A DNA stretch of 64,000 nucleotides from Cryobacterium sp. (GCA_019638935.1 JAHBSW010000006.1:1-64000); one strand, 5' to 3'; positions 50,699 to 59,631 are shown, numbered from the stretch's first letter. The notes: a model not told the origin generated them from the sequence alone. Program-made: numbers and translations.

Positions 50699-51907
50699 AT
50701 GACCAATCCCCCAATTGATACGGTGGAACACGTGGAACCGGACGCTCGCACCGACGCAACCGTCGATGACGGGGGCTCCACGGCTTCGATCGACAGCATC
50801 CTCTCGCGGTTCGACGCCGCGATCGAGCGACTGCAGACCCCGCTCGAATCCGAGTCTGAGGACGATTCGGCCGAGGCCGGGCAGCCCGAGGCAGCCGCCG
50901 AATCCGTCGAGCCCCTCGAATCCGCAGAACTGGGCGTGGACACAGGTCCGTCGCCCGTTCCCGACCTCGAACTCCCCGTCAGCCCCGACCTCGACGATGA
51001 TGTCGATGTCGATGTCGATGTCGATAGGGACGCGGCGACCGACGGCGACGTCGCGGGCGAACTCTTCGCCGAACTCGACACCGAGCCGGCTGAGAACACC
51101 CCCGCCGTCTCCTACCCGATCGCCGACGTGCCCGACGACCTCGACACAGACGCGATGGTCAGCATCCGCGGGCTCACCAAGCACTTCGACGATGTCATCG
51201 CCGCCGAGAACGTGAGCTTCGACATCCGCAGCGGCACCATCGTCGGCATCGTCGGCCCCAACGGGGCGGGCAAGACGACGACCCTGTCCATGGTCACAGG
51301 CATGCTGCGACCCGACGCCGGCGCCGTGCTCATCGCGGGCGAGGACATGTGGCAGAACCCCGAGGCGGCCAAGAAGCACCTCGGAATCGTTCCCGACCGC
51401 ATGCGCGCCTTCGACCGGCTCACGGGGGCGCAGCTGCTGCACTATGCGGGCGTGCTGCGCGGTCTCGACGCCGCCACCGTGCGCGAGCGAACGACACAGC
51501 TCGCGAGCGCGCTCGGCATCACGGATGCCCTGGCTCGCCTCGTCGACGACTACTCGTCGGGAATGATGAAGAAGCTCGCTCTCGCGATCGCCGTCATCCA
51601 CTCGCCGAAGGTGCTCGTGCTCGACGAGCCCTTCGAGGCCGTCGACCCCGTGTCGGTCGCTGTCGTCGTGAAGCTGCTGCGCGAGTTCGCGGCGGCGGGC
51701 GGGGCGGTCGTGCTCTCGAGCCACAGCCTCGGCCTCATCCAGGACCTGTGCGACGAGGTCGCTGTCATCGTCGGCGGGCGCGTCATCGCGGCGGGCACGG
51801 TCGACGAGGTGCGCGGCGACGAAAGCCTGGAAGACCGGTTCATCGCCCTCGTGCGCGATGACGAGGTGGCGGAGGACATGGAGTGGTTGCACAGTTTCTC
51901 CGGCTGA
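50699..51907 (+). CDS. ABC transporter ATPase with long acidic N-terminal extension
   Basis: A 402-residue protein. Residues about 155-400 are an ABC ATPase: Walker A GPNGAGKTTT, YSSGMMKKLALAIA signature, VLVLDEPFEAVDP Walker B and LSSHS switch. Residues 1-150 are unusual: Asp/Glu/Pro/Ser-rich, low complexity, with a DVDVDVDVD run encoded by tandem GATGTC hexamers near 51000. The permease follows with a 25-nt overlap, forming an export or drug-resistance type transporter. ATG 50699 is the first good start for this frame, though a later start near the ABC domain cannot be excluded. Confidence 0.82.
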   Translation: MTNPPIDTVEHVEPDARTDATVDDGGSTASIDSILSRFDAAIERLQTPLESESEDDSAEAGQPEAAAESVEPLESAELGVDTGPSPVPDLELPVSPDLDDDVDVDVDVDRDAATDGDVAGELFAELDTEPAENTPAVSYPIADVPDDLDTDAMVSIRGLTKHFDDVIAAENVSFDIRSGTIVGIVGPNGAGKTTTLSMVTGMLRPDAGAVLIAGEDMWQNPEAAKKHLGIVPDRMRAFDRLTGAQLLHYAGVLRGLDAATVRERTTQLASALGITDALARLVDDYSSGMMKKLALAIAVIHSPKVLVLDEPFEAVDPVSVAVVVKLLREFAAAGGAVVLSSHSLGLIQDLCDEVAVIVGGRVIAAGTVDEVRGDESLEDRFIALVRDDEVAEDMEWLHSFSG

Positions 51908-53478
51908 GGCTCGCTGCGGCGAGCAACGCGCACCGGCGGCGCCCGACCCAGCTGCTCGGGCTCGCCCTCTCCGCGCTCGCGATCGGTGCGCTCACCGTCG
52001 CCGCCGTCTGGCTGCTCTCGACCATCGCCGCCACCGGCGCGACCGCTGACGCGCTCACCGAACCGCGCACACACGCGACAACCGCCGTGCTCCTCGGCGC
52101 AGCGGTCACCGTGCTGTGCTTCGTCGTCCCTCTCGTTCTCGGCGCGGATGACCGCTTCGACCCCCGTCAGTTCGCCCCCTTCGGCCTCGGAGCGGGGCGT
52201 CTCGCGTGGGGGCTGCTGGCGGCATCCGTCGTCAGCGTGCCGGCCGTCGCGCTCACCGTGCTCGCCGTCGCGCAGGCCATCGTCTGGGGTGCGCACCCCG
52301 CGGCCCTCGGGTTCGCGATCGTCAGCGTGCCGCTCATCGTCGCCACCGGGTTGCTCATGATTCGCGTCGCCACCTCGCTCTCCGCGATCCTGCTGAGTGG
52401 TCGCCAGGTTCGGGATGTCGTGGGTCTCGTCGCCTTCGCATCCCTCACCCTGCTCGCCCCCGTCGCCGTGCTGCTCGCCTTCAGCGACTGGTCGACGACC
52501 CTGAAAGCGCCCGACCAGTTCGCCGACGTGCTCGCCCGCACCCCGCTCGCCGCGGCGTGGGCGGCGCCAGCGGATGCCGCGCTCGGCAACACGGGCGCGG
52601 CGTTCGGCTCCCTTGCCCTGGCGGCGGCCTACCTCGTCGTTCTCGCGGTGGCGTGGCGTGCCCTCGTGGGCGTGCTGCTGCTGACGCCCGTGCGCGAGCG
52701 GACCGAGCGTCACCGCGTGCACCTCGGGTGGTTCGAGGTGACGCCGAAGACGGCCGGTGGTGTGATCGCGGCACGCAGCATCAGCTACTGGGGACGCGAC
52801 CCGCGCTACCGCACGTCGATCGTCGTCGTTCCGGTCATCCCGCTGCTCGTCGTCGGCGCGCTGCTGCTCGCGGGTGCACCTTTCAACTACCTCATGCTGC
52901 TGGTGGTGCCCGTCATGTGCCTCTTCCTCGGCTGGGGAACCCTGCACAACGACCTCGCCTACGACCACAGTGCCCTGTGGCTGCACGTGGCCGCGCACAC
53001 GCGCGGGATCAACGACCGGCTCGGGCGCATCCTGCCGCCATTCCTCATCGGCATTCCCCTCATCGCCATCGGAGCGCCGATCACCGCGTGGCTGTTCGGC
53101 GACCTGGACGCCGTGTGGACGATCGTCGGCGTTGGCACCGCCGCACTGCTGGCCGCACTCGGCGTCTCGAGCGTCTTCTCGGTGCTCGCGCCCTACCCTG
53201 CGGCGCACCCCGGCAACAGCGCGTTCGAGCAGCCACAGACCGCGGACACGGGAGCGTTCGGTGCGCAGGCGGGATCGTTCCTGCTCACGCTGATCGTCTG
53301 CATCCCGACTCTGCTCATGGGCTGGGACGCGATTTTCGACGGCGGGGTATCCCACGCTCTCACCGCGGTCGTCGGCGGCGCCACGGGTGTCGTCGTGCTC
53401 GCCCTCGGCCTGTGGCTCGGTGGGGTCGTGTTCGACCGGCGTCGGCCCGAGCTGCTCGCCTTCACGATGCGGTACTGA
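51883..53478 (+). CDS. ABC transporter permease (about 12 transmembrane segments)
   Basis: A 531-residue polytopic membrane protein that pairs with the ATPase upstream. Hydrophobic segments span the whole length, with cytoplasmic loops such as RTERHRVHLGWFEVTPKTAGG and a conserved-looking SYWGRDPRYRTSI segment typical of this actinobacterial exporter family. The GTG at 51883 lies within the ATPase 3' end. GGAGG 7 nt upstream, inside the ATPase gene, supports it. The transported substrate is unknown. Confidence 0.85.
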   Translation: MVAQFLRLRLAAASNAHRRRPTQLLGLALSALAIGALTVAAVWLLSTIAATGATADALTEPRTHATTAVLLGAAVTVLCFVVPLVLGADDRFDPRQFAPFGLGAGRLAWGLLAASVVSVPAVALTVLAVAQAIVWGAHPAALGFAIVSVPLIVATGLLMIRVATSLSAILLSGRQVRDVVGLVAFASLTLLAPVAVLLAFSDWSTTLKAPDQFADVLARTPLAAAWAAPADAALGNTGAAFGSLALAAAYLVVLAVAWRALVGVLLLTPVRERTERHRVHLGWFEVTPKTAGGVIAARSISYWGRDPRYRTSIVVVPVIPLLVVGALLLAGAPFNYLMLLVVPVMCLFLGWGTLHNDLAYDHSALWLHVAAHTRGINDRLGRILPPFLIGIPLIAIGAPITAWLFGDLDAVWTIVGVGTAALLAALGVSSVFSVLAPYPAAHPGNSAFEQPQTADTGAFGAQAGSFLLTLIVCIPTLLMGWDAIFDGGVSHALTAVVGGATGVVVLALGLWLGGVVFDRRRPELLAFTMRY

Positions 53479-53557
53479 CTGCTCGGCCAGCCGGCGAAGC
53501 TCGCGACGGGTGGACGCACCCGCCTGAGGGGCACTGCGGCATCCGTCGCCCAGCGTT

Positions 53558-53563
53558 TAGGCT
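53558..53563 (+). promoter_or_regulatory. Predicted -10 element of the DUF3039 gene
   Basis: TAGGCT lies 7 nt before ATG 53571, with no ribosome site. Confidence 0.4.
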
Positions 53564-53570
53564 TGTGCGC

Positions 53571-53837
53571 ATGAGCACTCTCGAGCCAGATCAGACCGGT
53601 GGCGGTGTCGACACGCTCGACCGCGAACTCGAAGAGCTGCTGAATCAGGAGCAGCTCGAGGAGGGCGACCACGAGCGGTTCAGCCACTACGTTCCGAAGA
53701 ACAAGATCCTGGAGTCGGCGCTCACCGGCAAGCCCGTGCGCGCCCTCTGCGGCAAGCTGTGGACGCCGGGGCGCGACCCCGAGAAGTTTCCCGTCTGCCC
53801 CACCTGCAAAGAGATCTACGAGAAGATGAAGGAGTAG
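53571..53837 (+). CDS. DUF3039 domain-containing protein
   Basis: An 88-residue small protein. An acidic N-terminal helix (DRELEELLNQEQLEEGDHERF) is followed by the DUF3039 core SHYVPKNKILESAL and a zinc-ribbon-like region with Cys in RALCGKLW and CPTCKEIY. Widely conserved in Actinobacteria, function not known to me. The ATG at 53571 gives the family's usual start. The first 56-bp palindrome begins 28 bp after its stop. Confidence 0.9.
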   Translation: MSTLEPDQTGGGVDTLDRELEELLNQEQLEEGDHERFSHYVPKNKILESALTGKPVRALCGKLWTPGRDPEKFPVCPTCKEIYEKMKE

Positions 53838-53865
53838 GGCCTACGTTCGTCGCCAGGCCCGCCGC

Positions 53866-53921
53866 CGAACGACGCCAAATTGCTGTTCCGTATGCGCCGA
53901 ACAGCAACGTGACGTAGTTCG
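53866..53921. repeat. 56-bp imperfect palindrome, left copy flanking the DUF559 gene
   Basis: Arms 53866-53888 and 53899-53921 (23 nt each) pair at 19 positions around a 10-nt loop. The outer half sites are CGAAC and GTAGTTCG, with an inner TTGCTGTTC/GAACAGCAA stem of 9 perfect pairs. The right copy at 54958-55013 is the same length, with arms matching at 34 of 40 non-loop positions. Only these two copies are seen in the window. Confidence 0.8.
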
Positions 53922-53989
53922 AGGGGTGAGCTGGTCGGCCGTGGGGACAAAAATCCACGCGGATGCTGGTTTGGCGGCAATCTGAGACG

Positions 53990-54991
53990 GTGAGTCAGCG
54001 AGTTCCGCTACCGCCTGAGTTTGTGCAGGCCCCGTTCTCGCGTCGGAATGCACTGAGAGCGGGACTCACCGATTCGCGGCTGCGGTCGCGCGATCTCGTG
54101 CGGCCCTTTCACGGAGTGCGCATCCACCGCGATCTGGCGAACGATGTCCTCTGGCGCTGTCGTTCCTACCGGGAGCGAATGGGAGCGGGCTTTGTTTTCA
54201 GCCACTGGACCGCTGCGTCACTACTCGGCGTGCCGCTACCCGACTACGTGGATCGGAGCACTGTGCACGTCTCGGCGCGTCATCCGTCACGTAAGCCGAG
54301 TGGAGTCGGTGTCACCGGCCATCAGATCGCGGCTGACATATGGCGGTCGACAGAGCTGATTCTCCGAGACGACGACACCGGAAGCCTCGACGTCTTTCCA
54401 ATCGTGTCGCCTGCGCTCCTCTGGACACAGCTGGCGACGACTCTCGATCTCGACGATCTTGTCGCTGCGGGTGATGCGATCGTCACCTCGCGTGGGCCCG
54501 ATGTTCTCGCCGTGGGGCCTATGGTCACGCTCGACGAGCTCGCGGCAACGATAGCCGCTCATACCGGTCGCCGAGGGGTGCGCGCGTTGCAGCGAGCACT
54601 GTCGCTGGTTCGAGTCGGCTCTTTGTCTCGTCCCGAATCGTTGTTGCGGCTCATGCTCGTGCGCGCTGGCATCCCGGAGCCGCGCCTCAACCTCACGGTA
54701 TGCGACCGCTCCGGTGCCGCGATAGCGATGGCAGATCTGTGTTGGCCGGACTATCGCGTGCTCATCGAGTACGAGGGTGATGGTCATCGCACATCCCGAG
54801 CCAAGTTTCGCAGCGACATCACGCGGATCGAGAAGTACGCGGATGGCGACTGGTTTGGGATGCGTGCCTCGGCGGACGACGTCTTTGTCGACCCCAACCC
54901 GTTTGCCGGTCGCATCGCGCGCAGGCTGGCGGCTCAAGGATGGCGCTCGCGGCGCACCGAACTACGTCATATTGCTGCTGCCAGGTCGTAG
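53990..54991 (+). CDS. AbiEi antitoxin-like / DUF559 Vsr-fold nuclease protein
   Basis: A 333-residue protein. The N-terminal part (FSRRNALRAGLTDSRLRSRDLVRPFHGV) matches the winged-helix start of AbiEi-type proteins. The C-terminal part has the DUF559/Vsr-like nuclease pattern ADLCWPDYRVLIEYEGDGHR, then RSDITRIEKY and a terminal hydrophobic helix. No AbiEii toxin gene is adjacent, so this is a solo protein. GTG 53990 gives the family start, and ATG 53963 is in frame. The last 12 codons lie inside the right-hand 56-bp palindrome, tying gene and repeat together. Codon use is somewhat less biased than neighbours. Confidence 0.82.
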   Translation: MSQRVPLPPEFVQAPFSRRNALRAGLTDSRLRSRDLVRPFHGVRIHRDLANDVLWRCRSYRERMGAGFVFSHWTAASLLGVPLPDYVDRSTVHVSARHPSRKPSGVGVTGHQIAADIWRSTELILRDDDTGSLDVFPIVSPALLWTQLATTLDLDDLVAAGDAIVTSRGPDVLAVGPMVTLDELAATIAAHTGRRGVRALQRALSLVRVGSLSRPESLLRLMLVRAGIPEPRLNLTVCDRSGAAIAMADLCWPDYRVLIEYEGDGHRTSRAKFRSDITRIEKYADGDWFGMRASADDVFVDPNPFAGRIARRLAAQGWRSRRTELRHIAAARS

Positions 54992-55013
54992 TGCAGCAAA
55001 TTGGCGTAGTTCG
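54958..55013. repeat. 56-bp imperfect palindrome, right copy flanking the DUF559 gene
   Basis: Arms 54958-54978 and 54993-55013 (21 nt) pair at 18 positions around a 14-nt loop. The outer half sites are CGAACTACG and CGTAGTTCG, with inner TTGCTGC/GCAGCAA. It overlaps the 3' end of the DUF559 gene, whose TAG stop falls in the loop, and ends 31 bp before the pncB stop. Confidence 0.8.
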
Positions 55014-55043
55014 GCGGCATCGGGGTGTGCCCGAGCCAGCGTG

Positions 55044-56339
55044 CTACGCGAAGACGGTGGGGATGACCGGCTCGCCGCGGCCGAGACGCAGCGCGTCGAG
55101 GGGGAGTTCGGCGACGGCAGCGGCGCGGTGCTCGCGGGCGGAGGCGGTTCCGGCCGACCCCAGGTAAAAAGCATCCGGAACCCCCGCGGTGACGAGCGGT
55201 ACGAGCAGTTCGCGTCCCGGGTTGTCGACTGGCCCGTCGTCGGAGACGGTGATGAGCTCGCGAACGGCGCGGCCGTCGCGGCCGAGCACCCGCGTGGCCC
55301 ACTTGCGCCCGCCGACCGAGGCCTTGCCCGATGACGCCTTCGCGACATCCACCCACTCGCCGTCGTCGCCCTGGCGGGCGACGAGCTTGTAGACCATTCC
55401 GGATGCCGGTGCACCAGATCCGGTGACGACCGAGGTTCCGACGCCGAACGAGTCGACCGGCGCTGCACGCAGCGCGGCGATCGCGTACTCGTCGAGGTCG
55501 TTGGTGACGGTGATGCGAGTCCCTGTTGCGCCGAGCGAGTCGAGCCGCGCCCGCACCTCGGCGACGACGACGGGCAGGTCGCCGCTGTCGATGCGCACCG
55601 CGCCGAGTGACGGTCCGGCCACGCGCACCGCGAGGTCGACGGCCGCCATCATGTCGTAGGTGTCGACGAGGAGGGTGGTGCCGGGGCCGAACGCGGCCAC
55701 CTGGGCGCGGAAGGCGTCCTCCTCGCTGTCGTGCAGGAGGGTGAACGAGTGGGCGGCGGTTCCCATGGTGGGCACGCCCCAGGTGCGCCCGGCCTCGAGG
55801 TTGCTCGTGGCGGTGAAGCCCGCGATGTAGGCGGCGCGGGCCGCAGCGACGGCCGAGTGCTCGGAGGTGCGGCGCGAGCCCATCTCGGCGATGGGGCGCT
55901 CGCCCGCGGCCGAGACCATGCGGGCGGCGGCGCTCGCCACGGCCGAGTCGTAGTTGTAGACGCTCAGGGCGAGTGTCTCGAGCACGACGGCCTCGGCGAA
56001 GGTTCCCTCGACGACGAGCAGCGGCGAGCCCGGAAAGTAGACCTCGCCCTCGCGGTAGCCCCACACGTCGCCGCCGAAGCGATAGTTCGCGAGCCAGTCG
56101 AGGGTGGCCGCGCGAACGACCGAGTTCTCGCGCAACCAGGTGAGCTCGGCATCCGTGAACCTGAACCGGGTGAGCTCGTCGAGAAAGCGCCCGGTGCCGG
56201 CGACGATTCCGTAGCGGCGCCCGGCGGGCAGCCGGCGGGCGAAGAGCTCGAAGATGCTGCGTCGATGGGCGGTGCCCGATTGCAGGGCCGCGTCGACCAT
56301 CGTCAGCTCGTAGCGGTCGGTCAGTAGGGCGCTCGTCAC
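55044..56339 (-). CDS. pncB: Nicotinate phosphoribosyltransferase
   Basis: A 431-residue NAPRTase that joins nicotinate and PRPP to nicotinate mononucleotide in NAD salvage. It starts LTDRYELTMVDAAL, and has FEVFARR-like FELFARRLPAGRRYG, EMGSRRTSEHSA, GFTATSNLEAG, PTMGTAAHSF and VRIDSGDLP. These are the standard NAPRTase blocks. The GTG at 56339 is 6 nt after TAGGCT on the minus strand. It is divergent from murI with 35 bp between starts, leaving room only for two leaderless promoters. Confidence 0.94.
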   Translation of the reverse strand: MTSALLTDRYELTMVDAALQSGTAHRRSIFELFARRLPAGRRYGIVAGTGRFLDELTRFRFTDAELTWLRENSVVRAATLDWLANYRFGGDVWGYREGEVYFPGSPLLVVEGTFAEAVVLETLALSVYNYDSAVASAAARMVSAAGERPIAEMGSRRTSEHSAVAAARAAYIAGFTATSNLEAGRTWGVPTMGTAAHSFTLLHDSEEDAFRAQVAAFGPGTTLLVDTYDMMAAVDLAVRVAGPSLGAVRIDSGDLPVVVAEVRARLDSLGATGTRITVTNDLDEYAIAALRAAPVDSFGVGTSVVTGSGAPASGMVYKLVARQGDDGEWVDVAKASSGKASVGGRKWATRVLGRDGRAVRELITVSDDGPVDNPGRELLVPLVTAGVPDAFYLGSAGTASAREHRAAAVAELPLDALRLGRGEPVIPTVFA

Positions 56340-56345
56340 CGTTCG

Positions 56346-56368
56346 AGCCTACCCACCATCTGTAAGAT
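56346..56368. promoter_or_regulatory. Divergent leaderless promoters of pncB and murI
   Basis: On the minus strand TAGGCT (56346-56351) lies 6 nt before the pncB GTG. On the plus strand TAAGAT (56363-56368) lies 6 nt before the murI GTG at 56375. The -10 boxes are only 11 bp apart, so the two polymerases must compete. Confidence 0.5.
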
Positions 56369-56374
56369 CGGAGC

Positions 56375-57247
56375 GTGACGGATGCGCCGATTGGAATCTT
56401 CGACTCCGGTGTCGGTGGCCTCACTGTCGCCCGCGCCGTCATCGACCAGCTTCCCAACGAGTCGATTCTCTACGTGGGCGACACCGCCCACTCGCCCTAC
56501 GGCCCGAAGCCGATCGCCGAGGTGCGTGGCTACGCCCTCGACGTCATGGACGACCTCGTCGCGCGCGGTGTGAAGGCCCTCGTCATCGCGTGCAACACGG
56601 CGAGTGCGGCGATGCTTCGGGATGCTCGTGAGCGCTACGCGGACGGGCTCGGCATCCCCGTGCTCGAGGTGATCCAGCCCGCGACGCGTGCCGCGGTGCG
56701 CCAGACCCGCAACCGCAGGGTCGGCGTGATCGGCACTCAGGGCACGATCCGCTCGCGAGCCTACGAGGATGCCTTCGCCGCCGCTGCCGACATCGAGCTC
56801 GTCACCCGCGCCTGCCCCTTGTTCGTCGAGTTCGTCGAGTCGGGGGTGACGATGAGCCCCGAGGTCTTCCGTGTCGCCGAGGAGTACCTCGCGCCGCTGA
56901 AGCACGCCGGCGTCGACACCCTAGTGCTCGGGTGCACTCACTACCCGCTCATGTCGGCGGCGATCCAGTTCGTCATGGGTCCGGATGTCGCACTCGTCTC
57001 GAGCGCCGAAGAAACCGCGAAGGATGTGTTCCGCACCCTGGTCGAGCACGAGTTGCAGCGCACAGCACCCACGCCGCCGAGCTACCAGTTCGAGGCCACG
57101 GGCGACAGCGAGGACGAGTTCCTCGTTCTCGCGCGGCGCTTCCTCGGTCCCGAGGTCTCGACCGTCGAACTCGTGACCACCACGCCGAATCCCGAGACCG
57201 CAAGCACCACCACCATCACGACCACGCCCGCACAGACTGAGGAGTGA
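56375..57247 (+). CDS. murI: Glutamate racemase
   Basis: A 290-residue racemase making D-glutamate for peptidoglycan. The two catalytic cysteines are in ACNTASAAM and LGCTHYPLM, and the N-terminus reads [17 protein letters not shown] Thr-rich C-terminal tail ([18 protein letters not shown]) extends beyond the usual enzyme. The stop overlaps a GTG, but RNase PH more likely starts at the ATG 57253. The order murI-rph-rdgB is a common actinobacterial cluster. Confidence 0.95.
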   Translation: MTDAPIGIFDSGVGGLTVARAVIDQLPNESILYVGDTAHSPYGPKPIAEVRGYALDVMDDLVARGVKALVIACNTASAAMLRDARERYADGLGIPVLEVIQPATRAAVRQTRNRRVGVIGTQGTIRSRAYEDAFAAAADIELVTRACPLFVEFVESGVTMSPEVFRVAEEYLAPLKHAGVDTLVLGCTHYPLMSAAIQFVMGPDVALVSSAEETAKDVFRTLVEHELQRTAPTPPSYQFEATGDSEDEFLVLARRFLGPEVSTVELVTTTPNPETASTTTITTTPAQTEE

Positions 57248-57252
57248 GCCAC

Positions 57253-57981
57253 ATGGCCGCCACGAGAGCAGACGGCCGTGCCGTCGACGAGCTTCGCCCC
57301 ATCACGATCGAGCGCGGCTGGAGCGAGCAGGCCGAGGGCAGCGCGCTCATCTCCTTCGGCCGCACGAAGGTGCTGTGCACGGCATCCTTCACACCCGGCG
57401 TGCCGCGCTGGCTCACGGGCAAGGGCAGGGGCTGGGTGACGGCGGAGTACGCCATGCTGCCACGCTCCACGAACGAGCGCATGGATCGCGAGTCGGTCAA
57501 GGGTCGCGTCGGTGGGCGCACTCACGAGATCTCGCGCCTGGTCGGTCGCAGCCTGCGCGCCATCATCGACACGAAGTCGCTCGGAGAGAACACGATCGTC
57601 ATTGACTGCGATGTGCTGCAGGCGGATGGCGGCACCCGCACGGCGGCGATCACGGGTGCCTACGTGGCGCTCGCCGACGCGATCGAGTGGGCGCGGGGCA
57701 AGGGTTTCGTCGGCAAGAGCGCGACGCCGCTCTTCGACAGCGTCGCCGCAGTGAGCGTCGGCATCATCGACGGCGCTCCTATGCTCGACCTCGCCTACAC
57801 CGAGGACGTGCGCGCCGAGACCGACATGAACGTCGTCGTCACCGGGCGCGGGCTCTTCGTCGAGGTGCAGGGAACCGCCGAGAGCGCCCCCTTCGACCGC
57901 GCCGAGCTGAACAGCCTGCTCGACCTCGCGGTCGGCGGCGCGGCGACGCTCACCGAGCTGCAGCGCGCGGCCCTCGCCTAG
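57253..57981 (+). CDS. rph: Ribonuclease PH
   Basis: A 242-residue phosphorolytic 3'-5' exoribonuclease that trims tRNA precursors. It has [44 protein letters not shown] and the phosphate-site [16 protein letters not shown], plus [22 protein letters not shown] 57253 has GAGGAG 8 nt upstream, which overlaps the murI stop. The GTG at 57244 is the alternative start. Confidence 0.96.
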   Translation: MAATRADGRAVDELRPITIERGWSEQAEGSALISFGRTKVLCTASFTPGVPRWLTGKGRGWVTAEYAMLPRSTNERMDRESVKGRVGGRTHEISRLVGRSLRAIIDTKSLGENTIVIDCDVLQADGGTRTAAITGAYVALADAIEWARGKGFVGKSATPLFDSVAAVSVGIIDGAPMLDLAYTEDVRAETDMNVVVTGRGLFVEVQGTAESAPFDRAELNSLLDLAVGGAATLTELQRAALA

Positions 57982-58005
57982 GTCGATCCCGTGAAGGCTG
58001 GTCCC

Positions 58006-58587
58006 GTGAAACTCGTTCTCGCCACCCACAACGCCCACAAGGTCGAGGAGCTGCGCCGCATCCTCGGCCCCGCGCTCGATGGCTTCGACCTTGTCGGCTA
58101 CGACGGTCCTGAGCCGGTCGAAGACGGGGAGACGTTCGAGCAGAACGCTCTCATCAAGGCACGGGCTGCCGCCGCGCACACCGGGTTGCCGTCTCTGGCG
58201 GATGACTCGGGCATCCGTGTCGCGGCGCTGGGCGGTGCACCGGGCATCCACTCGGCGCGCTACGCGGGAACCCGCGACGACCGCGACAACTACACGCTGC
58301 TGCTCGAACGGATGCGCGGGGTCGCCGACCGCGGGGCCGAGTTCTGCTGCGCGGCCGCGTTCGTCGACCCGACCACTGGGTTCGAGCATGTCGAGCTCGG
58401 GGTGTGGCCGGGCGAGCTTCTCACCGAGCCGACGGGGACGCATGGGTTCGGCTACGACCCGGTGTTCCGTCCGGAGGGCCGCACGGTGGCATCCGCCGAG
58501 CTCACCCCCGACGAGAAGAACGCGATCAGCCACCGCTCGCGCGCCTTCGCGGCGCTGCTGCCGGTGGTTCGGGAACGCCTAACCTAG
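58006..58587 (+). CDS. rdgB: RdgB/HAM1 non-canonical purine NTP pyrophosphatase
   Basis: A 193-residue house-cleaning enzyme that hydrolyses ITP, dITP and XTP to monophosphates. It has the N-terminal LVLATHNAHKVEELRRIL, NALIKARAAA, LADDSGI, GIHSARYAG, FGYDPVF and AISHRSRAF. GTG 58006 begins right at the conserved strand and has AAGG 8 nt upstream. GTG 57991 is in frame and would add five residues. It follows rph by a short gap and is probably in the same operon. Confidence 0.94.
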   Translation: MKLVLATHNAHKVEELRRILGPALDGFDLVGYDGPEPVEDGETFEQNALIKARAAAAHTGLPSLADDSGIRVAALGGAPGIHSARYAGTRDDRDNYTLLLERMRGVADRGAEFCCAAAFVDPTTGFEHVELGVWPGELLTEPTGTHGFGYDPVFRPEGRTVASAELTPDEKNAISHRSRAFAALLPVVRERLT

Positions 58588-58591
58588 GATC

Positions 58592-59510
58592 ATGGCCCAC
58601 TCGCACGACCACGGCCTGACCCGTGGTGCAACCAACCGCACGCGACTGCTGTGGGCTCTTGGCATCACGGCGAGCATCGTCGCGGTGCAGCTGATCGGCG
58701 CGATCCTGACGGGTTCGCTCGCCCTGTTCGCCGACGCCGGGCACATGTTCTCGGATGTCTTCGGGCTCACCATCGCGCTCGCGGCCACCGTTCTGGCCGC
58801 GAAGCCGGCGAATGAGCGTGCGACGTTCGGGTATCAGCGGTCCGGGTGTTGGTGCGCTGATCAACGGGACCGTCCTGTTCGTCGTCGCGGTGGTCGTGGC
58901 GGTCACCGCGGTCGCGCGCCTGCTGAACCCGGGCGAGGTGGAGGTTCCGGGGCTGCCGATGCTTCTCTTCGCGGGCATTGGCCTGCTCGCGAATGTCGCG
59001 GCGGCGCTCATCCTGCGGCCCGCGCGCGGCAGCTCGATCAACATGCGCGGCGCCTACCTCGAGGTGCTCGGCGACATGCTCGGCTCGGTGGCGGCGATCG
59101 CGGCAGGTGCGGTGATTCTGCTCACGGGCTTTCAGCAGGCCGACGCGATCGCGTCGATCGCGATTGCAGCGCTCATCGCTCCGCGTGCATTCCTGCTGCT
59201 CAAGGATTCGGTGCGCGTGCTGTTCCAGACGGTGCCGGTCGAGACGAGCGTCGCCGAGATCCGCGACCACATTCTCGGAAACGAGGGTGTCGTCGACGTG
59301 CACGACGTGCACGTGTGGTCAATCACGACCGGCCAGCAGGTGTTCTCGGCGCACGTCGTCGTCGACCCGCACGTTTTCGCCGAGGCGCGCACCGGCGCGC
59401 TGCTCGATCAGCTGGGGGAGTGCCTCGCCGAGCACTTCGATGTGGAGCACTCGACGTTCCAGCTCGAACCCGCCGAGCACGCGGGGCACGAGCATCACGT
59501 GCATCCGTAA
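58592..59510 (+). pseudogene. Cation diffusion facilitator (CDF) efflux protein, frameshifted
   Basis: The N-terminal part is read in one frame from ATG 58592 (His-rich start AHSHDHGL, then TGSLALFADAGHMFSDVFGL with the metal-site His and Asp) to RATFGYQR at 58840. The rest is read in another frame from GVGALINGTVLFVVAVVV to a His-rich end EHHVHP at 59510. Between them 58841-58850 holds 10 nt where 9 or 12 are expected. CDF proteins export zinc or related metals by proton antiport. The sequence on both sides is intact, so the break is recent or a read error. An Mn-type uptake operon follows. Confidence 0.8.
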
Positions 59511-59533
59511 GATCCGTGTGCTGATTTCATGAC

Positions 59534-59593
59534 CCGACGCCCGGGAGGGGCGTCGGCGCTGGCGTCGCGGCGAAGGCGAGAAATCGCCTTCGC
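59534..59593 (-). repeat. Double-hairpin intergenic repeat, copy E
   Basis: Reverse orientation. Hairpin 2 (59534-59556) has a perfect stem CCGACGCCC with loop CTCCC in repeat orientation. The 13-nt spacer has CGCTGGCGTCGCG on the plus strand. Hairpin 1 (59570-59593) has a perfect 10-bp stem GCGAAGGCGA and loop GAAA on the plus strand. Confidence 0.85.
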
Positions 59594-59631
59594 TCCAAGC
59601 TCCAGCGCGCTCAACCAACAAGGGTGGACTA

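Noticed and set aside
53838..53865. A third half-copy of the DUF559-flanking palindrome (CTACGTTCGTCGCC)
   Set aside because: It resembles one arm only loosely and does not pair well with the rest, so it was not counted.
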